Shown here piece after piece: positions 9,717 to 18,221 of a DNA stretch of 64,000 nt (positions are counted from its first letter, which is position 1; every line of letters starts with the position of its first letter). The stretch is from Bacteroidia bacterium. Lineage in GTDB: Bacteria > Bacteroidota > Bacteroidia > Flavobacteriales_D > Sanyastnellaceae. The stretch covers positions 1-64,000 of the forward strand of contig JAUICJ010000004.1 in NCBI GenBank assembly GCA_030427925.1, in the 5' to 3' direction. Both the position numbers and the translations under genes were made by a program. A model generated the notes under the pieces. It did not search any database, was not told the origin of the DNA, and saw only the letters and a program-made list of their open reading frames with translations.

Positions 9717-10433
9717 TCAGGTTTTACGTGACAGCGCCTGGGCAATGTCGCTCCGAAGGGCGCGCAAGTCCTGCACCGCGTGGAGCATGCGGCTGCCATA
9801 CCAACTGAAGGCCTCGCCGTTGACGAGCAACGCGGTTTGGCCCGCTTCACGAAGCGCCTTCGCATGCGCCTCACGGAACGGATACGGCTCGCTCGACAAC
9901 AGCACGACCGCTGCGCCGCCCCAATGCGTGACCTCCGGATACCGCTGTTCGTCCGCAAATGCATTCGCCACCCCCCACCACCTCAAGACGTCGTGGATGT
10001 ACGTGTCGCCGCCCGCCACCATCCACGGCTCGCGCCAAATCGCATACGCAGCCGTCCATTCCGCCGTCCGCGGCTGCCCCCACGCCGCTTGAATCCGCGA
10101 CACCCAATCCCGCCCGTGAGCCGCCCGCCCCACCGCTTCCGCAATGCGCAGCATGTCCTTCCAAGCCCCTTCAACCGTCGACGCGTCCGTCACCAACACC
10201 GGCAAGTCCAGCGCCTCCACCTGAGCCTTCACGTTCTCCTCACGGCAGGCGATGACCAAATCCGGCTTCAGCGCGTGCACCCGCGAAACGTCCACTTGCT
10301 TCGTTCCCCCCACGCGCGCCACCCGCCGATGCAGCCCCTCAGGATGAACGCAAAACTTCGTCACCCCAACGGGCTCCACGCCGAGGTCCACCAGCCATTC
10401 GGACCAACTTGGAACCAAACTCACAATTCGCAT
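9717..10433 (-). CDS. Helical-backbone metal/cobalamin-binding protein (BtuF-like)
   Basis: A 238-residue protein of the periplasmic-binding-protein-2 family (BtuF, FhuD). It begins MRIVSLVPSWSEWLVDLG, matching the family N-terminus (RIVSL.PS.TE), then GVTKFCVHP, and VGGTKQVDVSRVHALKPDLVIA. The start chosen is the ATG at 10433; the open frame extends further upstream but with no homology. No signal peptide precedes the conserved N-terminus, so it may be cytosolic or exported by another route. Family members bind B12, haem or siderophores for ABC import, and no permease or ATPase is adjacent. It diverges from the patatin gene. Confidence 0.75.
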   Translation of the reverse strand: MRIVSLVPSWSEWLVDLGVEPVGVTKFCVHPEGLHRRVARVGGTKQVDVSRVHALKPDLVIACREENVKAQVEALDLPVLVTDASTVEGAWKDMLRIAEAVGRAAHGRDWVSRIQAAWGQPRTAEWTAAYAIWREPWMVAGGDTYIHDVLRWWGVANAFADEQRYPEVTHWGGAAVVLLSSEPYPFREAHAKALREAGQTALLVNGEAFSWYGSRMLHAVQDLRALRSDIAQALSRKT

Positions 10434-10438
10434 GCAAC

Positions 10439-10446
10439 GCAAGGTA
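10439..10446 (-). promoter_or_regulatory. -7-like box upstream of BtuF-like gene
   Basis: TACCTTGC on the minus strand ends 5 bases before the ATG at 10433. It departs from TAnnTTTG at the last two positions. Confidence 0.4.
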
Positions 10447-10463
10447 CAACGGGCCGGGCGTCC

Positions 10464-10471
10464 TAACTTTC
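10464..10471 (+). promoter_or_regulatory. -7-like box before patatin gene
   Basis: TAACTTTC, four bases, then ATG at 10476. It matches TAnnTTTG except for the final base. It lies back to back with the box for the opposite gene, 17 bases away. Confidence 0.5.
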
Positions 10472-10475
10472 CCCC

Positions 10476-12746
10476 ATGATTCGTTGGCTCCTCCTCATGG
10501 GATCGCTGTGGACGGCCTGTGCCGCATCGGCTCAGGTGCGGGTGGGCGTGGTGTTGAGTGGCGGGGGCGCGAAGGGGGCGGCGCACGTGGGGTTCCTCCA
10601 GGCGTTGGAAGAGCTGGGCATTCCGGTGGATGCGGTCACCGGCGCGAGCATGGGGGCGTTGGTGGGGGCCTATTACGCGGCGGGCTATTCGCCGGCGGAG
10701 ATGGATTCGTTGCTCCAAACCGAGGCCTTCCAACACCGCGCCAATGGCACCCTTCCGATTTCGTTTGGCTTCAAGCGGCAAGATCCGGACCCGAGCGTGG
10801 TAGAAGTGCGGCTTTCGAGCGCATCCGGGTGGACGCGCGATTACGTCATCGATGGGCTGCCCACGGATTGGGGGTTGATGCAGGATTTGGCGCCCGCTTC
10901 GGCGAAAGCGCAAGGGGATTTCGATGCCTTGTTCGTGCCGTTTCGCTGCGTGGCTTCGGACGTGCTGGCCAAATCCGATACGACGTTTTCCTCCGGCGAC
11001 CTCGCCACCGCCACCCGCACCTCCATGACCTATCCGTTCTACTTGGAGCCGGTCGAGGTCGACGGGCGCCTCCTGTTCGATGGTGGCCTGTACAACAACT
11101 TCCCCAGCGACGTGCTCCTGGAGGCGTTTGCGCCGGAGATCATCATCGGGTGCAACGTGTCGTTTGGTGAGGTCAGCCTGAGCGCGCAAGACCCCGCCTC
11201 CCAAATCGAAGCGATGATCACCCGGCCCGCGAATCTGCAACTGCTGAGCAACTCCATGGTGATCATCAGTCCGGAAACGGGCATCGGAACCTTCGATTTT
11301 GACGAGGTGGAGCAGGCCGTGGAAGCGGGGTACCGGGCGACGATGGAACGGGCAGACGAGCTGCTCGATCTCGTGGCCGGAATCGGGATTTCCCCGGAAG
11401 AGGTGGCGCGTCGTCGAACGGCCTTCCGGGAGTCGGTGTTGCCGTTCGAAGTCGGGGACGTGCGGCTTACGGGCTTGAATCCAGGCCAAACCCAATATGC
11501 GTCCCGCCTCCTCCGGCGCGCCGCACCGGGAACCCGGTCCTCCGTGCTCGAACGCAGCTTGTACCTGCTCGTTTCGGACGAACACATCGCTTCTGCCCGC
11601 CCCGTGGCCACGTTCAATCCGAGTACGCAACGGTTCGACGTGTCGGTGGCGGCGCGTTCGGAGCGTGACCTTCGGTTCGAGGCGGGGGGCAGCCTGTCAT
11701 CGAGTCCGGTGAGTTTTGGCCATGCAGGGCTTTCCGTTTCGCGCTTTGGTCGGGTGCCGCTGGCGGTCGAGGCGAGCAGCACGTTTGGGAATTTCTACAG
11801 CGCGTTTGCTGCGCACGCTCGCCTCGACTGGCACGGCGCATTGCCCTTCGCGATTCGCCCCGATTTCACACTGCATCGCTGGAATTTTGAGCGGAGTTTT
11901 GCAACGTTTTTCCAGGATGTGCGGCCGAGCTATTTGGTGCTCACGGAACAGGAGTTCGGACTTTCTGCCTTCACGCCAGTGGGGCCTCACGGGGTCTTGT
12001 GGATGCGTGGGGCCCACCTCGAAACGACCGACGATTTTTATCCGGAGTTCGAATTCAACCCGACCGACACCACCGACCGCATTCGTTGGACAGGGGTGGT
12101 GGGTGGTGCTGGCTATCGCCGGTCGACGATGCAGGAGAAGTCCATGAACCGTGCGGGGAATCGCTTCGAATTGAGCCTGCGCAGGTTTCGAGGCACCACG
12201 CAGGATTGGCTGCGGAATGAGGTGGGCCTTGCCCGGCGCGACACCTCCGTTTCGCAGGCGGCGTTTTACCGGTTGCACGGGCTGGTCGAGCAGTACACGG
12301 CCGCTCGCGAGGAGCGCATCAGCGTTGGGGTGCGGGGGGAATTCCTCTTTTCTGACGAGCAGCTTCGCCGAAGTTACATGGGGAGTGTGGTCCAAACCGC
12401 GCCCTTTGCTCCAACTCCCGGTTCCGACATTCGGATGCTCGAGCGCTTCCGCTCGTACAACTACGTGGCCGTCGGCGCCATTTCGGACGTGCGGTTGTTC
12501 GGGGTTTTCCGTTGGAGGACGGAGGTGCATTGGTACCGACCATTTGATCGGTTGCTGAGTACCGGGAAAGGGCCGGTGCTGGATGAGAGCGTTGGGCCGG
12601 GTTACTTGGTGGGAACGTGGCTGGTGGCGTCTACGCCGTTTGGCCTGATGACGATGGGCGTGGAACACCACCAAGGGGAGCGGGATCCTTGGCTGGTGGA
12701 ATTCACGTTGGGGCATCGGGTTTTCAACCGATCGGCTCGGCGCTAA
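10476..12746 (+). CDS. Patatin-like phospholipase with POTRA and outer-membrane beta-barrel (PlpD type)
   Basis: Predicted self-exported lipase of 756 residues. A signal peptide (about 1-20) leads into a patatin domain with the oxyanion motif GGGAKG (29-34), nucleophile Ser58 in GASMG (56-60) and catalytic Asp202 in DGG. These form the Ser-Asp dyad that cleaves acyl esters. A POTRA-like segment follows (about 325-395, VGDVRLTGLNPGQTQ). The remainder (about 400-756) alternates polar and hydrophobic residues with many aromatics, as in a BamA/TpsB-type 16-strand barrel. This order is that of type Vd autotransporters such as PlpD, in which the barrel holds the enzyme at the outer membrane. The lipid substrate is not evident. 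Confidence 0.85.
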   Translation: MIRWLLLMGSLWTACAASAQVRVGVVLSGGGAKGAAHVGFLQALEELGIPVDAVTGASMGALVGAYYAAGYSPAEMDSLLQTEAFQHRANGTLPISFGFKRQDPDPSVVEVRLSSASGWTRDYVIDGLPTDWGLMQDLAPASAKAQGDFDALFVPFRCVASDVLAKSDTTFSSGDLATATRTSMTYPFYLEPVEVDGRLLFDGGLYNNFPSDVLLEAFAPEIIIGCNVSFGEVSLSAQDPASQIEAMITRPANLQLLSNSMVIISPETGIGTFDFDEVEQAVEAGYRATMERADELLDLVAGIGISPEEVARRRTAFRESVLPFEVGDVRLTGLNPGQTQYASRLLRRAAPGTRSSVLERSLYLLVSDEHIASARPVATFNPSTQRFDVSVAARSERDLRFEAGGSLSSSPVSFGHAGLSVSRFGRVPLAVEASSTFGNFYSAFAAHARLDWHGALPFAIRPDFTLHRWNFERSFATFFQDVRPSYLVLTEQEFGLSAFTPVGPHGVLWMRGAHLETTDDFYPEFEFNPTDTTDRIRWTGVVGGAGYRRSTMQEKSMNRAGNRFELSLRRFRGTTQDWLRNEVGLARRDTSVSQAAFYRLHGLVEQYTAAREERISVGVRGEFLFSDEQLRRSYMGSVVQTAPFAPTPGSDIRMLERFRSYNYVAVGAISDVRLFGVFRWRTEVHWYRPFDRLLSTGKGPVLDESVGPGYLVGTWLVASTPFGLMTMGVEHHQGERDPWLVEFTLGHRVFNRSARR

Positions 12747-12764
12747 GCACCCGCTTTCGGGTCG

Positions 12765-12772
12765 TAACTTCG
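12765..12772 (+). promoter_or_regulatory. -7-like box before Gfo/Idh/MocA gene
   Basis: TAACTTCG, then four bases and the ATG at 12777. A weak ACCCG/CGGGT hairpin (12749-12762) precedes it. Confidence 0.6.
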
Positions 12773-12776
12773 CGCC

Positions 12777-13817
12777 ATGAAGTCGATTCGATTTGCCGTG
12801 GTCGGGATGGGCCACATCGGGAAGCGCCATGCGGAAATGGTGCAGCGTCAAGCGGGATGTGAGCTTGTGGCGGTGTCTGATGTTCGCACAGCTGCGGAGT
12901 GCGGCTATGAAGGCTCCGAGCCGTTCTACACGTCTTTGACCGAATTGCTCGAGCAACATGCCGGTGGATTGGATGTGCTGTGCGTCTGCACGCCCAACGG
13001 ATTGCACGCTGCCCAAAGCCTCGAAGCCATCGAGTCGGGATTGCATGTTGTCATTGAGAAGCCGATGGCCTTGAACCGTCAGGACGGGGAGCAGGTGTTG
13101 CATGCGGCACTTGCCCGCGGGAAGCAGATTTTTTGCGTGATGCAGAATCGGTTTTCTCCGCCTTCGATTTGGTTGAAGAGCCTCTTGGATGCTGGGACGC
13201 TGGGGCGGATTTTCATGGTGGAAATTCAGTGCTTTTGGAACCGCGATGACCGCTATTATGGCAAGATTCCATGGAAAGGCACGCGCGAGTTGGACGGAGG
13301 CACGCTGTTCACCCAGTTTTCGCATTTTGTGGACATCATGTACTGGTTGTTTGGCGACATCCACCAAATCCAAAGCCGCTTTGCGGATTACACCCACGCG
13401 CACAACACGGCCTTTGAGGACAGCGGACTGATCACGTTCGACTTCGTTCGCGGCGGCATGGGCTGCTTCAATTTTTCCACCTCCGTTCATCACCAAAATT
13501 TCGAGTCGAGCCTGACCATCGTCGCCGAGAAGGGCACCGTAAAAGTGGGCGGTCAATACATGAACGAGGTGGAATACTGCGACATCGAAGGCTATGAAAT
13601 GCCGGAACTGCCGCCCGCAAATCCGGCGAACGACTACGGTCACTACAAAGGTTCGGCGGCGAACCACGGGTACGTGTTCGAAAACGTCGTGGAAGCACTG
13701 AGTGGCGGCGGTCACATCGCCACGAATGCGCTCGAAGGCCTGAAGGTGGTGGACATCATCGAGCGCATGTACGCCGCGGGCAAGCGTCCCTTGAAACCGA
13801 ATCCGGGAGCAGCGTGA
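12777..13817 (+). CDS. Gfo/Idh/MocA-family sugar oxidoreductase, WbpB/WlbA-like
   Basis: NAD(P)-dependent dehydrogenase of 346 residues. The Rossmann motif GMGHIG is at residues 10-15, and the family signature EKP at 94-96 (HVVIEKPMALN) supplies the catalytic Lys. The C-terminal alpha/beta domain includes KGTRELDGGTLFTQFSHFVD, like WbpB/WlbA enzymes that oxidise the 3-position of UDP-GlcNAc-uronic acid. The next gene is a glycosyltransferase that starts inside its stop codon (GTGA overlap), so a role in making a modified sugar for a surface glycan is plausible. The exact substrate is inferred only from resemblance. Confidence 0.8.
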   Translation: MKSIRFAVVGMGHIGKRHAEMVQRQAGCELVAVSDVRTAAECGYEGSEPFYTSLTELLEQHAGGLDVLCVCTPNGLHAAQSLEAIESGLHVVIEKPMALNRQDGEQVLHAALARGKQIFCVMQNRFSPPSIWLKSLLDAGTLGRIFMVEIQCFWNRDDRYYGKIPWKGTRELDGGTLFTQFSHFVDIMYWLFGDIHQIQSRFADYTHAHNTAFEDSGLITFDFVRGGMGCFNFSTSVHHQNFESSLTIVAEKGTVKVGGQYMNEVEYCDIEGYEMPELPPANPANDYGHYKGSAANHGYVFENVVEALSGGGHIATNALEGLKVVDIIERMYAAGKRPLKPNPGAA

Positions 13818-14953
13818 AGCGACGTCGGATTGCCGTAGTGGTGCTCAACGATTTCACCCGGGATAACCGGGTGCTCAAGGTCGCTTCGACCCTAGCGGAG
13901 GCGGGGGCGGAGGTGGAGGTGGTGGCGTTGCCCGGCCGCGATTTGCCCGAGCGGGAGGAGCGCGAAGGGGGGTGGCGGGTTCGGCGACTTCGTTGGGGGA
14001 TTTGGAAGTCGGATCGCATCAAGGGCGCACGGTTTGGTCGCTTGGCGTACTTCGCGTGGCAGGTGGTGGTGGGATACCGCAAGTGGGATGCGTGGCATTG
14101 CAACGATGCGGAGGCGTTTGCCTTGGGCGTTCTGGCCAAACGGCTAGCTCCGCGACTCGAACTCATTTACGACTGCCACGAGTTTGAGGCCGAGCGGAAC
14201 GCGAAATCTCCGCGGTACCTGGCCGCGGTTGCGTGGCTGGAACGGCGGCACATCCACCGGGCGCATTCGGTCATCACGGTCAGCCCGTCCATCCGGCAAG
14301 CGTACCTCGACCGGTACGGTTCCGTGGGAGTGCCGGAAGTGCATTTGGTGCGCAACGTGCCGCACGCGGTGGATCGTCCCACACCGCCGGAACGGGACTT
14401 CCGCGCTCGGTTTGGCATTCCTCCCACGGAATTCATTGCCCTTTATCAAGGGGCGTTCACGTACAACCGTGGGCTGGAGAATGCATTGGAGGCGGCGGAG
14501 CGCTTGACGGGGCGTGGGGTGCACTTTGTGTTCATGGGGTACGGGCCGTTGGAGGGGCTCGTGGAGGAAGCAGCGAATCGGTTGGCGCACGTGCACCGGC
14601 ACGAGGCGGTTGCTTACGATCGGGTTTTGGCCCACACCGCAGCGGCCGATGTGGGGCTCGTGAGCGTCAAACCCACGTGCCTCAGTTACCTGTATTGCCT
14701 CCCGAATAAGCTGTTCGAATACATCCAAGCCGGCCTTCCGGTGCTGACCAACGAATTGCCGGACTGCGTCCAACTCGTGCAGGAATTCGGAATCGGAGAA
14801 GTGGTTTCGGATGATTCGCCGCAAGGATGGGCGGACGCGCTGTTGACCATGCGCGAGTCCGGCAGGGACTACCGCGAAGGGTTGAAAGCAGCGAGCCTCC
14901 AACTGCGCTGGCAGAAGGAGGCTCCGTTGCTGTTGAAGGCCCACGGCCTGTGA
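13814..14953 (+). CDS. GT-B fold glycosyltransferase (family 4-like)
   Basis: 379-residue glycosyltransferase beginning at a GTG that overlaps the TGA of the oxidoreductase gene by four bases. The N-terminal half has VLNDFTRDNRVLKVASTLAEAG and YDCHEFEAE, typical of GT4 enzymes acting on lipid-linked or surface glycans. The C-terminal half has the donor-binding segment GAFTYNRGLENALEAA, and later LPNKLFEYIQAGLPVLTNELP, the E-x-E-like region of the family. The protein at 59172-60314 has the same layout and is probably a paralogue. Donor and acceptor cannot be read from sequence. Confidence 0.85.
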   Translation: MKRRRIAVVVLNDFTRDNRVLKVASTLAEAGAEVEVVALPGRDLPEREEREGGWRVRRLRWGIWKSDRIKGARFGRLAYFAWQVVVGYRKWDAWHCNDAEAFALGVLAKRLAPRLELIYDCHEFEAERNAKSPRYLAAVAWLERRHIHRAHSVITVSPSIRQAYLDRYGSVGVPEVHLVRNVPHAVDRPTPPERDFRARFGIPPTEFIALYQGAFTYNRGLENALEAAERLTGRGVHFVFMGYGPLEGLVEEAANRLAHVHRHEAVAYDRVLAHTAAADVGLVSVKPTCLSYLYCLPNKLFEYIQAGLPVLTNELPDCVQLVQEFGIGEVVSDDSPQGWADALLTMRESGRDYREGLKAASLQLRWQKEAPLLLKAHGL

Positions 14954-14959
14954 GTGCGG

Positions 14960-15742
14960 TTACCCGCCGATGGATCGGCGAATGGCATTGAGTTCCCGGT
15001 CGTCGGGGAAAATCTCAGCCACCAAGTTCAGCCATTCCATGGCCCCCGCGCGGTCGCCTTCATCGGCGAGCATTTCAGAAGTGTAGCGGACGGCGTAATG
15101 GAGCAAGTCCCGCTGGACGTCCTCCAGTCCCTTGCCGCCGAATTCAGTCAGCAGGTTTTTCGCGGTTTCCCAGCTCTCCTCGGCGTCGCGTCGGGCCTTC
15201 GTTTTCCACAACACCGTGCCGTACATGATCCAAGCGCCGGCATCGCCCTCGTCGATGACGTAGAGGTACTTGTAATAGGATTTGGCACGGGTGAATTTCT
15301 CGTCATCCACGAACACCTCCGCCTCGTTCATCGTGGCGCGACGCAGTTCGTTGAAGTAGGCAACGTAATCCGCGAAGTATTCGTTATCGCGGTCCTTTTT
15401 CCGAAACTTCGAAGCGTACTTCAGCGCGTCCTTAAGGGCTCCGTCGTACTCGGCGACCAACTCAGCGTCGTCCGACTGGCTGATGCGGAAAAACGCCTCC
15501 GACATGAACGCATAGGGCAACGGCTCCTTGCTGGTTTTATCGTCTTCCGTGTAGCGAATGGCCTTGAACAAAACCTTCTCGTACTTTCCGTCCACCATCC
15601 ACATCAAGAGCTCGTCGTAATCCTCTTGGGGAATCAGGGGTTTTTCTTCTTCGTCTTGGGCAAAGGATTGAAGGGGTAACGCCAACAAGCCTAACAGTGC
15701 AAAGAGCAGGGTCGTTTTCATGGCGAATAGGTTACAAATCAT
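14960..15742 (-). CDS. Secreted TPR-like protein of unknown function
   Basis: Not recognised as a named family. The start at 15742 is chosen because a TATCTTCG box lies four bases upstream; the next ATG at 15721 is also possible. Either start gives a signal peptide (TTLLFALLGLLALPLQSFAQ) followed by an acidic mature N-terminus (DEEEKP). The remaining 230 residues are helical, with repeated A-x-x-Y/W patterns (AFFRISQSDDAELVAEYDGAL, AKSYYKYLYVIDEGDAGAWI, AEEWE-like ends), like tetratricopeptide repeats. It is probably periplasmic. It runs convergently towards the glycosyltransferase gene, 6 bases away. Confidence 0.65.
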   Translation of the reverse strand: MICNLFAMKTTLLFALLGLLALPLQSFAQDEEEKPLIPQEDYDELLMWMVDGKYEKVLFKAIRYTEDDKTSKEPLPYAFMSEAFFRISQSDDAELVAEYDGALKDALKYASKFRKKDRDNEYFADYVAYFNELRRATMNEAEVFVDDEKFTRAKSYYKYLYVIDEGDAGAWIMYGTVLWKTKARRDAEESWETAKNLLTEFGGKGLEDVQRDLLHYAVRYTSEMLADEGDRAGAMEWLNLVAEIFPDDRELNAIRRSIGG

Positions 15743-15746
15743 GTGC

Positions 15747-15754
15747 CGAAGATA
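15747..15754 (-). promoter_or_regulatory. -7-like box that decides the TPR-gene start
   Basis: TATCTTCG on the minus strand, four bases before the ATG at 15742. The alternative start at 15721 would leave a 25-base leader. Confidence 0.55.
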
Positions 15755-15794
15755 GGAAGAGTGCATTGCTTTGCCTACGGATTGAGGCACGGGC

Positions 15795-15802
15795 TATTTT
15801 TG
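15795..15802 (+). promoter_or_regulatory. -7-like box before helicase gene
   Basis: TATTTTTG, four bases, then the ATG at 15807. It is divergent from the minus-strand box 40 bases away. Confidence 0.65.
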
Positions 15803-15806
15803 GACC

Positions 15807-18212
15807 ATGAATTCGATGGGGAGCGCCGTAGCGAAGTGGTTTGATTCGTTGGGGTGGGAGCCCAATCCGTTCCAAAGGGAAGCGTGGAAGGCCTTTGCGG
15901 CTGGAGGCGACGGCTTGGTGCAGGCGCCGACCGGGATGGGCAAGACGTTCGCGGCATTGGGTGGGGTGGTGGATGAGGCGTGCCGGGAGGGCGGGAAGTC
16001 GAAGGGGCTGCAGGTGATTTGGATTGCTCCCATCCGCGCGTTGTCCAAGGAGATCGAAGCCAGTGCTCAGCGCATGTTGGAAGGGGTGGGACTGGATTGG
16101 CAAGTGGGCATTCGAACGGGGGACACCACCGCAGCGGAACGGGCGCGCCAGCGTCGTCGCTTGCCGGAGGTGCTCATCACCACGCCCGAGAGCCTGCATG
16201 TGCTCTTTTGCACCGCGGATCATGCCCAACACTTCGCATCGTGCCGCCTGTTGGTGGTGGACGAATGGCACGCGTTGTTGGGGTCGAAGCGCGGAGTCCA
16301 GGTGGAATTGGCGGCTGCGCACTTGCGTAAGTTGGCCCCTAAATTGCGCACGTGGGGGTTGACGGCGACCATCGGCAATTTGGAACAGGCCTTGGAGGTG
16401 CTGTGCCCGGCGGGCGGTGAGTTGGTCCAGTCCCATGCGGCCAAGCGGACGGAAATCGTCAGTTTGATGCCTCCCTCGTTCGAGCGGCTGGCGTGGGCCG
16501 GCTTCTTGGGGATTCCGCTGTTGGAGCAGGTGTTGAAGGTCGTGAAGGCGCACCGCACCACGCTGGTGTTCACGAATACGCGGTCGCAGTCCGAGATTTG
16601 GTACCATCGGTTGTTGGATGCGGATCCGGATTTGGCAGGCCAAATCGCGCTGCACCACGGCTCCATGGCCAAGGATGCGCGGATCTGGATCGAGGAAGCC
16701 ATCGGCCGGGGCCTGTTGAAGGCGGTGGTGTGCACGAGTTCGCTCGACCTCGGGGTGGATTTCCCACCGGTGGAAGCAGTGGTCCAAATCGGCAGTCCCA
16801 AAGGCGTCGCCCGCTTCCTCCAACGCGCCGGACGCTCGGGCCACCAACCGGGCGGAATCAGCCGGATTCACTTCGTCCCCACCCACGGGCTGGAATTGCT
16901 CGAAGGGGCGGCGTTGCGAACGGCAGTTCATCGCGGGTGGGTGGAGTCCCGAACCCCTGTAATTCGGGCATTTGACGTGCTCGCTCAATGGGTGTGTACC
17001 CGGGCGCTCGGGGGCGGATTTGAGCCGGAGGAGGTGAAGGCCGAGGTGATGGCGACCCATGCGTTTCGCTCCGTCGATGAGGCGGAATGGCGGTCTTGCT
17101 TGGATTTCGTTCGATTCGGTGGTTCGGCGCTCGAGGCGTACGACGAATACCGCCGGGTGGAGGTGGTGAATGGGCGGTGGGTGATGCCCGACCGCCGGAT
17201 GGCTCGTCGCCACAGGATGTCCATTGGAACCATCGTTTCGGATCCCATGGTGGCGGTGAAGCTCCGGCGGGCGGGGGTGGTGGGGCACGTGGAGGCGACG
17301 TTCATCGAGCGCATGAATGCGGGGGACGTGTTCTGGTTTGCGGGGCGGCAATTGGAGCTGGTTCGGCACAACGGAGCCGTGGCGGAAGTGAAGCCCGCAA
17401 AGCGGACGACCCAGCGGGTTCCGGTTTGGTCAGGAGGCCGGTTGCCTTTGTCCACCGAATTGGGGTTTGCCCTGCGGGAGGAGCTGGACTCGGTGGCTCG
17501 AGGCGAAGCGGCACATCCGGAATTGCTGCGGTTGGAGCCCTTGCTCTCGTTGCAGCGCGCCCGCTCCCACGTGCCGATGAAGCACGAGTTGCTCGTGGAG
17601 GAGTTCACTTCGGATGACGGGCACCACGTGTGCGTGTTTCCATTCGAAGGTCGGGCAGTGCACGAGGGGTTGGCCATGCTCGTCAGCCATCGCTTGGGAC
17701 AAACCACCGCCCAAACCATCACCTTCGCCTGCAACGACTACGGATTCGAGTTGCTGTCGAACGAACCGTTGCGCATGAACGAAGCGGAAATGCGCCGATT
17801 GCTCACTTCGAAAGAGCTGGAGTCGGATGTTCTGGGGAGTTTGAATGCCAGTGATTTGGCCCGTCGTAGGTTCAAAGAAGTTGCGGTGATTTCAGGGCTG
17901 CAATTCCAGCCGCCACAGGGGGCAAGCGCGAAGCACCTTCGGACGCACAGCGGATTGCTGTTTGACGTGTTTTCGGACCACGACAGCAACCACGTGCTTT
18001 ACCGACAAGCGTTGGAGGAAGTGCTGGCGGATCAGCTTCAAATCGCCTCGTTGCACCGAGCGCTCGACCGCATGAAGTCGGCGGAATGGGCGTGGTGCAG
18101 GCCGGAGCAAGTCACGCCTTTGGCCTTTCCCTTGATGGTGGATCGGATGCGCGAAACGATGAGTACGGAAGAATTGGAACTGCGCATCGAACGGATGGCG
18201 ATTGCGCGCTAA
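15807..18212 (+). CDS. Lhr-like DEXH-box helicase, ligase-associated type
   Basis: Superfamily 2 DNA helicase of 801 residues. Walker A APTGMGKT is at 40-47 and Walker B is DEWH at 152-155. The extended VDEWHALLGSKRG is characteristic of helicases that usually sit beside an ATP-dependent DNA ligase and an exonuclease in a DNA-repair cluster. The C-terminal helicase half has TLVFTNTRSQSE and QRAGRSGHQPGG (motif VI), followed by the Lhr-core winged helix and beta-barrel. Here no ligase, exonuclease or phosphoesterase partner is adjacent; the flanking genes encode a TPR-like protein and a TonB receptor. The partners may be elsewhere in the genome. Confidence 0.88.
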   Translation: MNSMGSAVAKWFDSLGWEPNPFQREAWKAFAAGGDGLVQAPTGMGKTFAALGGVVDEACREGGKSKGLQVIWIAPIRALSKEIEASAQRMLEGVGLDWQVGIRTGDTTAAERARQRRRLPEVLITTPESLHVLFCTADHAQHFASCRLLVVDEWHALLGSKRGVQVELAAAHLRKLAPKLRTWGLTATIGNLEQALEVLCPAGGELVQSHAAKRTEIVSLMPPSFERLAWAGFLGIPLLEQVLKVVKAHRTTLVFTNTRSQSEIWYHRLLDADPDLAGQIALHHGSMAKDARIWIEEAIGRGLLKAVVCTSSLDLGVDFPPVEAVVQIGSPKGVARFLQRAGRSGHQPGGISRIHFVPTHGLELLEGAALRTAVHRGWVESRTPVIRAFDVLAQWVCTRALGGGFEPEEVKAEVMATHAFRSVDEAEWRSCLDFVRFGGSALEAYDEYRRVEVVNGRWVMPDRRMARRHRMSIGTIVSDPMVAVKLRRAGVVGHVEATFIERMNAGDVFWFAGRQLELVRHNGAVAEVKPAKRTTQRVPVWSGGRLPLSTELGFALREELDSVARGEAAHPELLRLEPLLSLQRARSHVPMKHELLVEEFTSDDGHHVCVFPFEGRAVHEGLAMLVSHRLGQTTAQTITFACNDYGFELLSNEPLRMNEAEMRRLLTSKELESDVLGSLNASDLARRRFKEVAVISGLQFQPPQGASAKHLRTHSGLLFDVFSDHDSNHVLYRQALEEVLADQLQIASLHRALDRMKSAEWAWCRPEQVTPLAFPLMVDRMRETMSTEELELRIERMAIAR

Positions 18213-18217
18213 ATTCG
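18210..18217 (+). promoter_or_regulatory. -7-like box before TonB-receptor gene
   Basis: TAAATTCG overlaps the TAA stop of the helicase gene and ends four bases before the ATG at 18222. The receptor therefore seems able to be transcribed independently despite the 9-base gap. Confidence 0.55.
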
Positions 18218-18221
18218 TGGC

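Noticed and set aside
10434-11630. Longer N-terminus for the BtuF-like protein
   Set aside because: The extension lies entirely over the opposite patatin gene. The conserved family start is the ATG at 10433.
12749-12762. ACCCG/CGGGT hairpin between the patatin and oxidoreductase genes
   Set aside because: Only five base pairs and no T-run, so not called a terminator.
11697-13715. Open frame of 672 codons on the - strand
   Set aside because: It spans two well-supported + genes and is low-complexity His/Arg/Pro-rich, a typical shadow in GC-rich DNA.
15732-17369. Open frame of 545 codons on the - strand
   Set aside because: Antisense to the helicase gene and rich in His/Pro/Arg. It matches no family.
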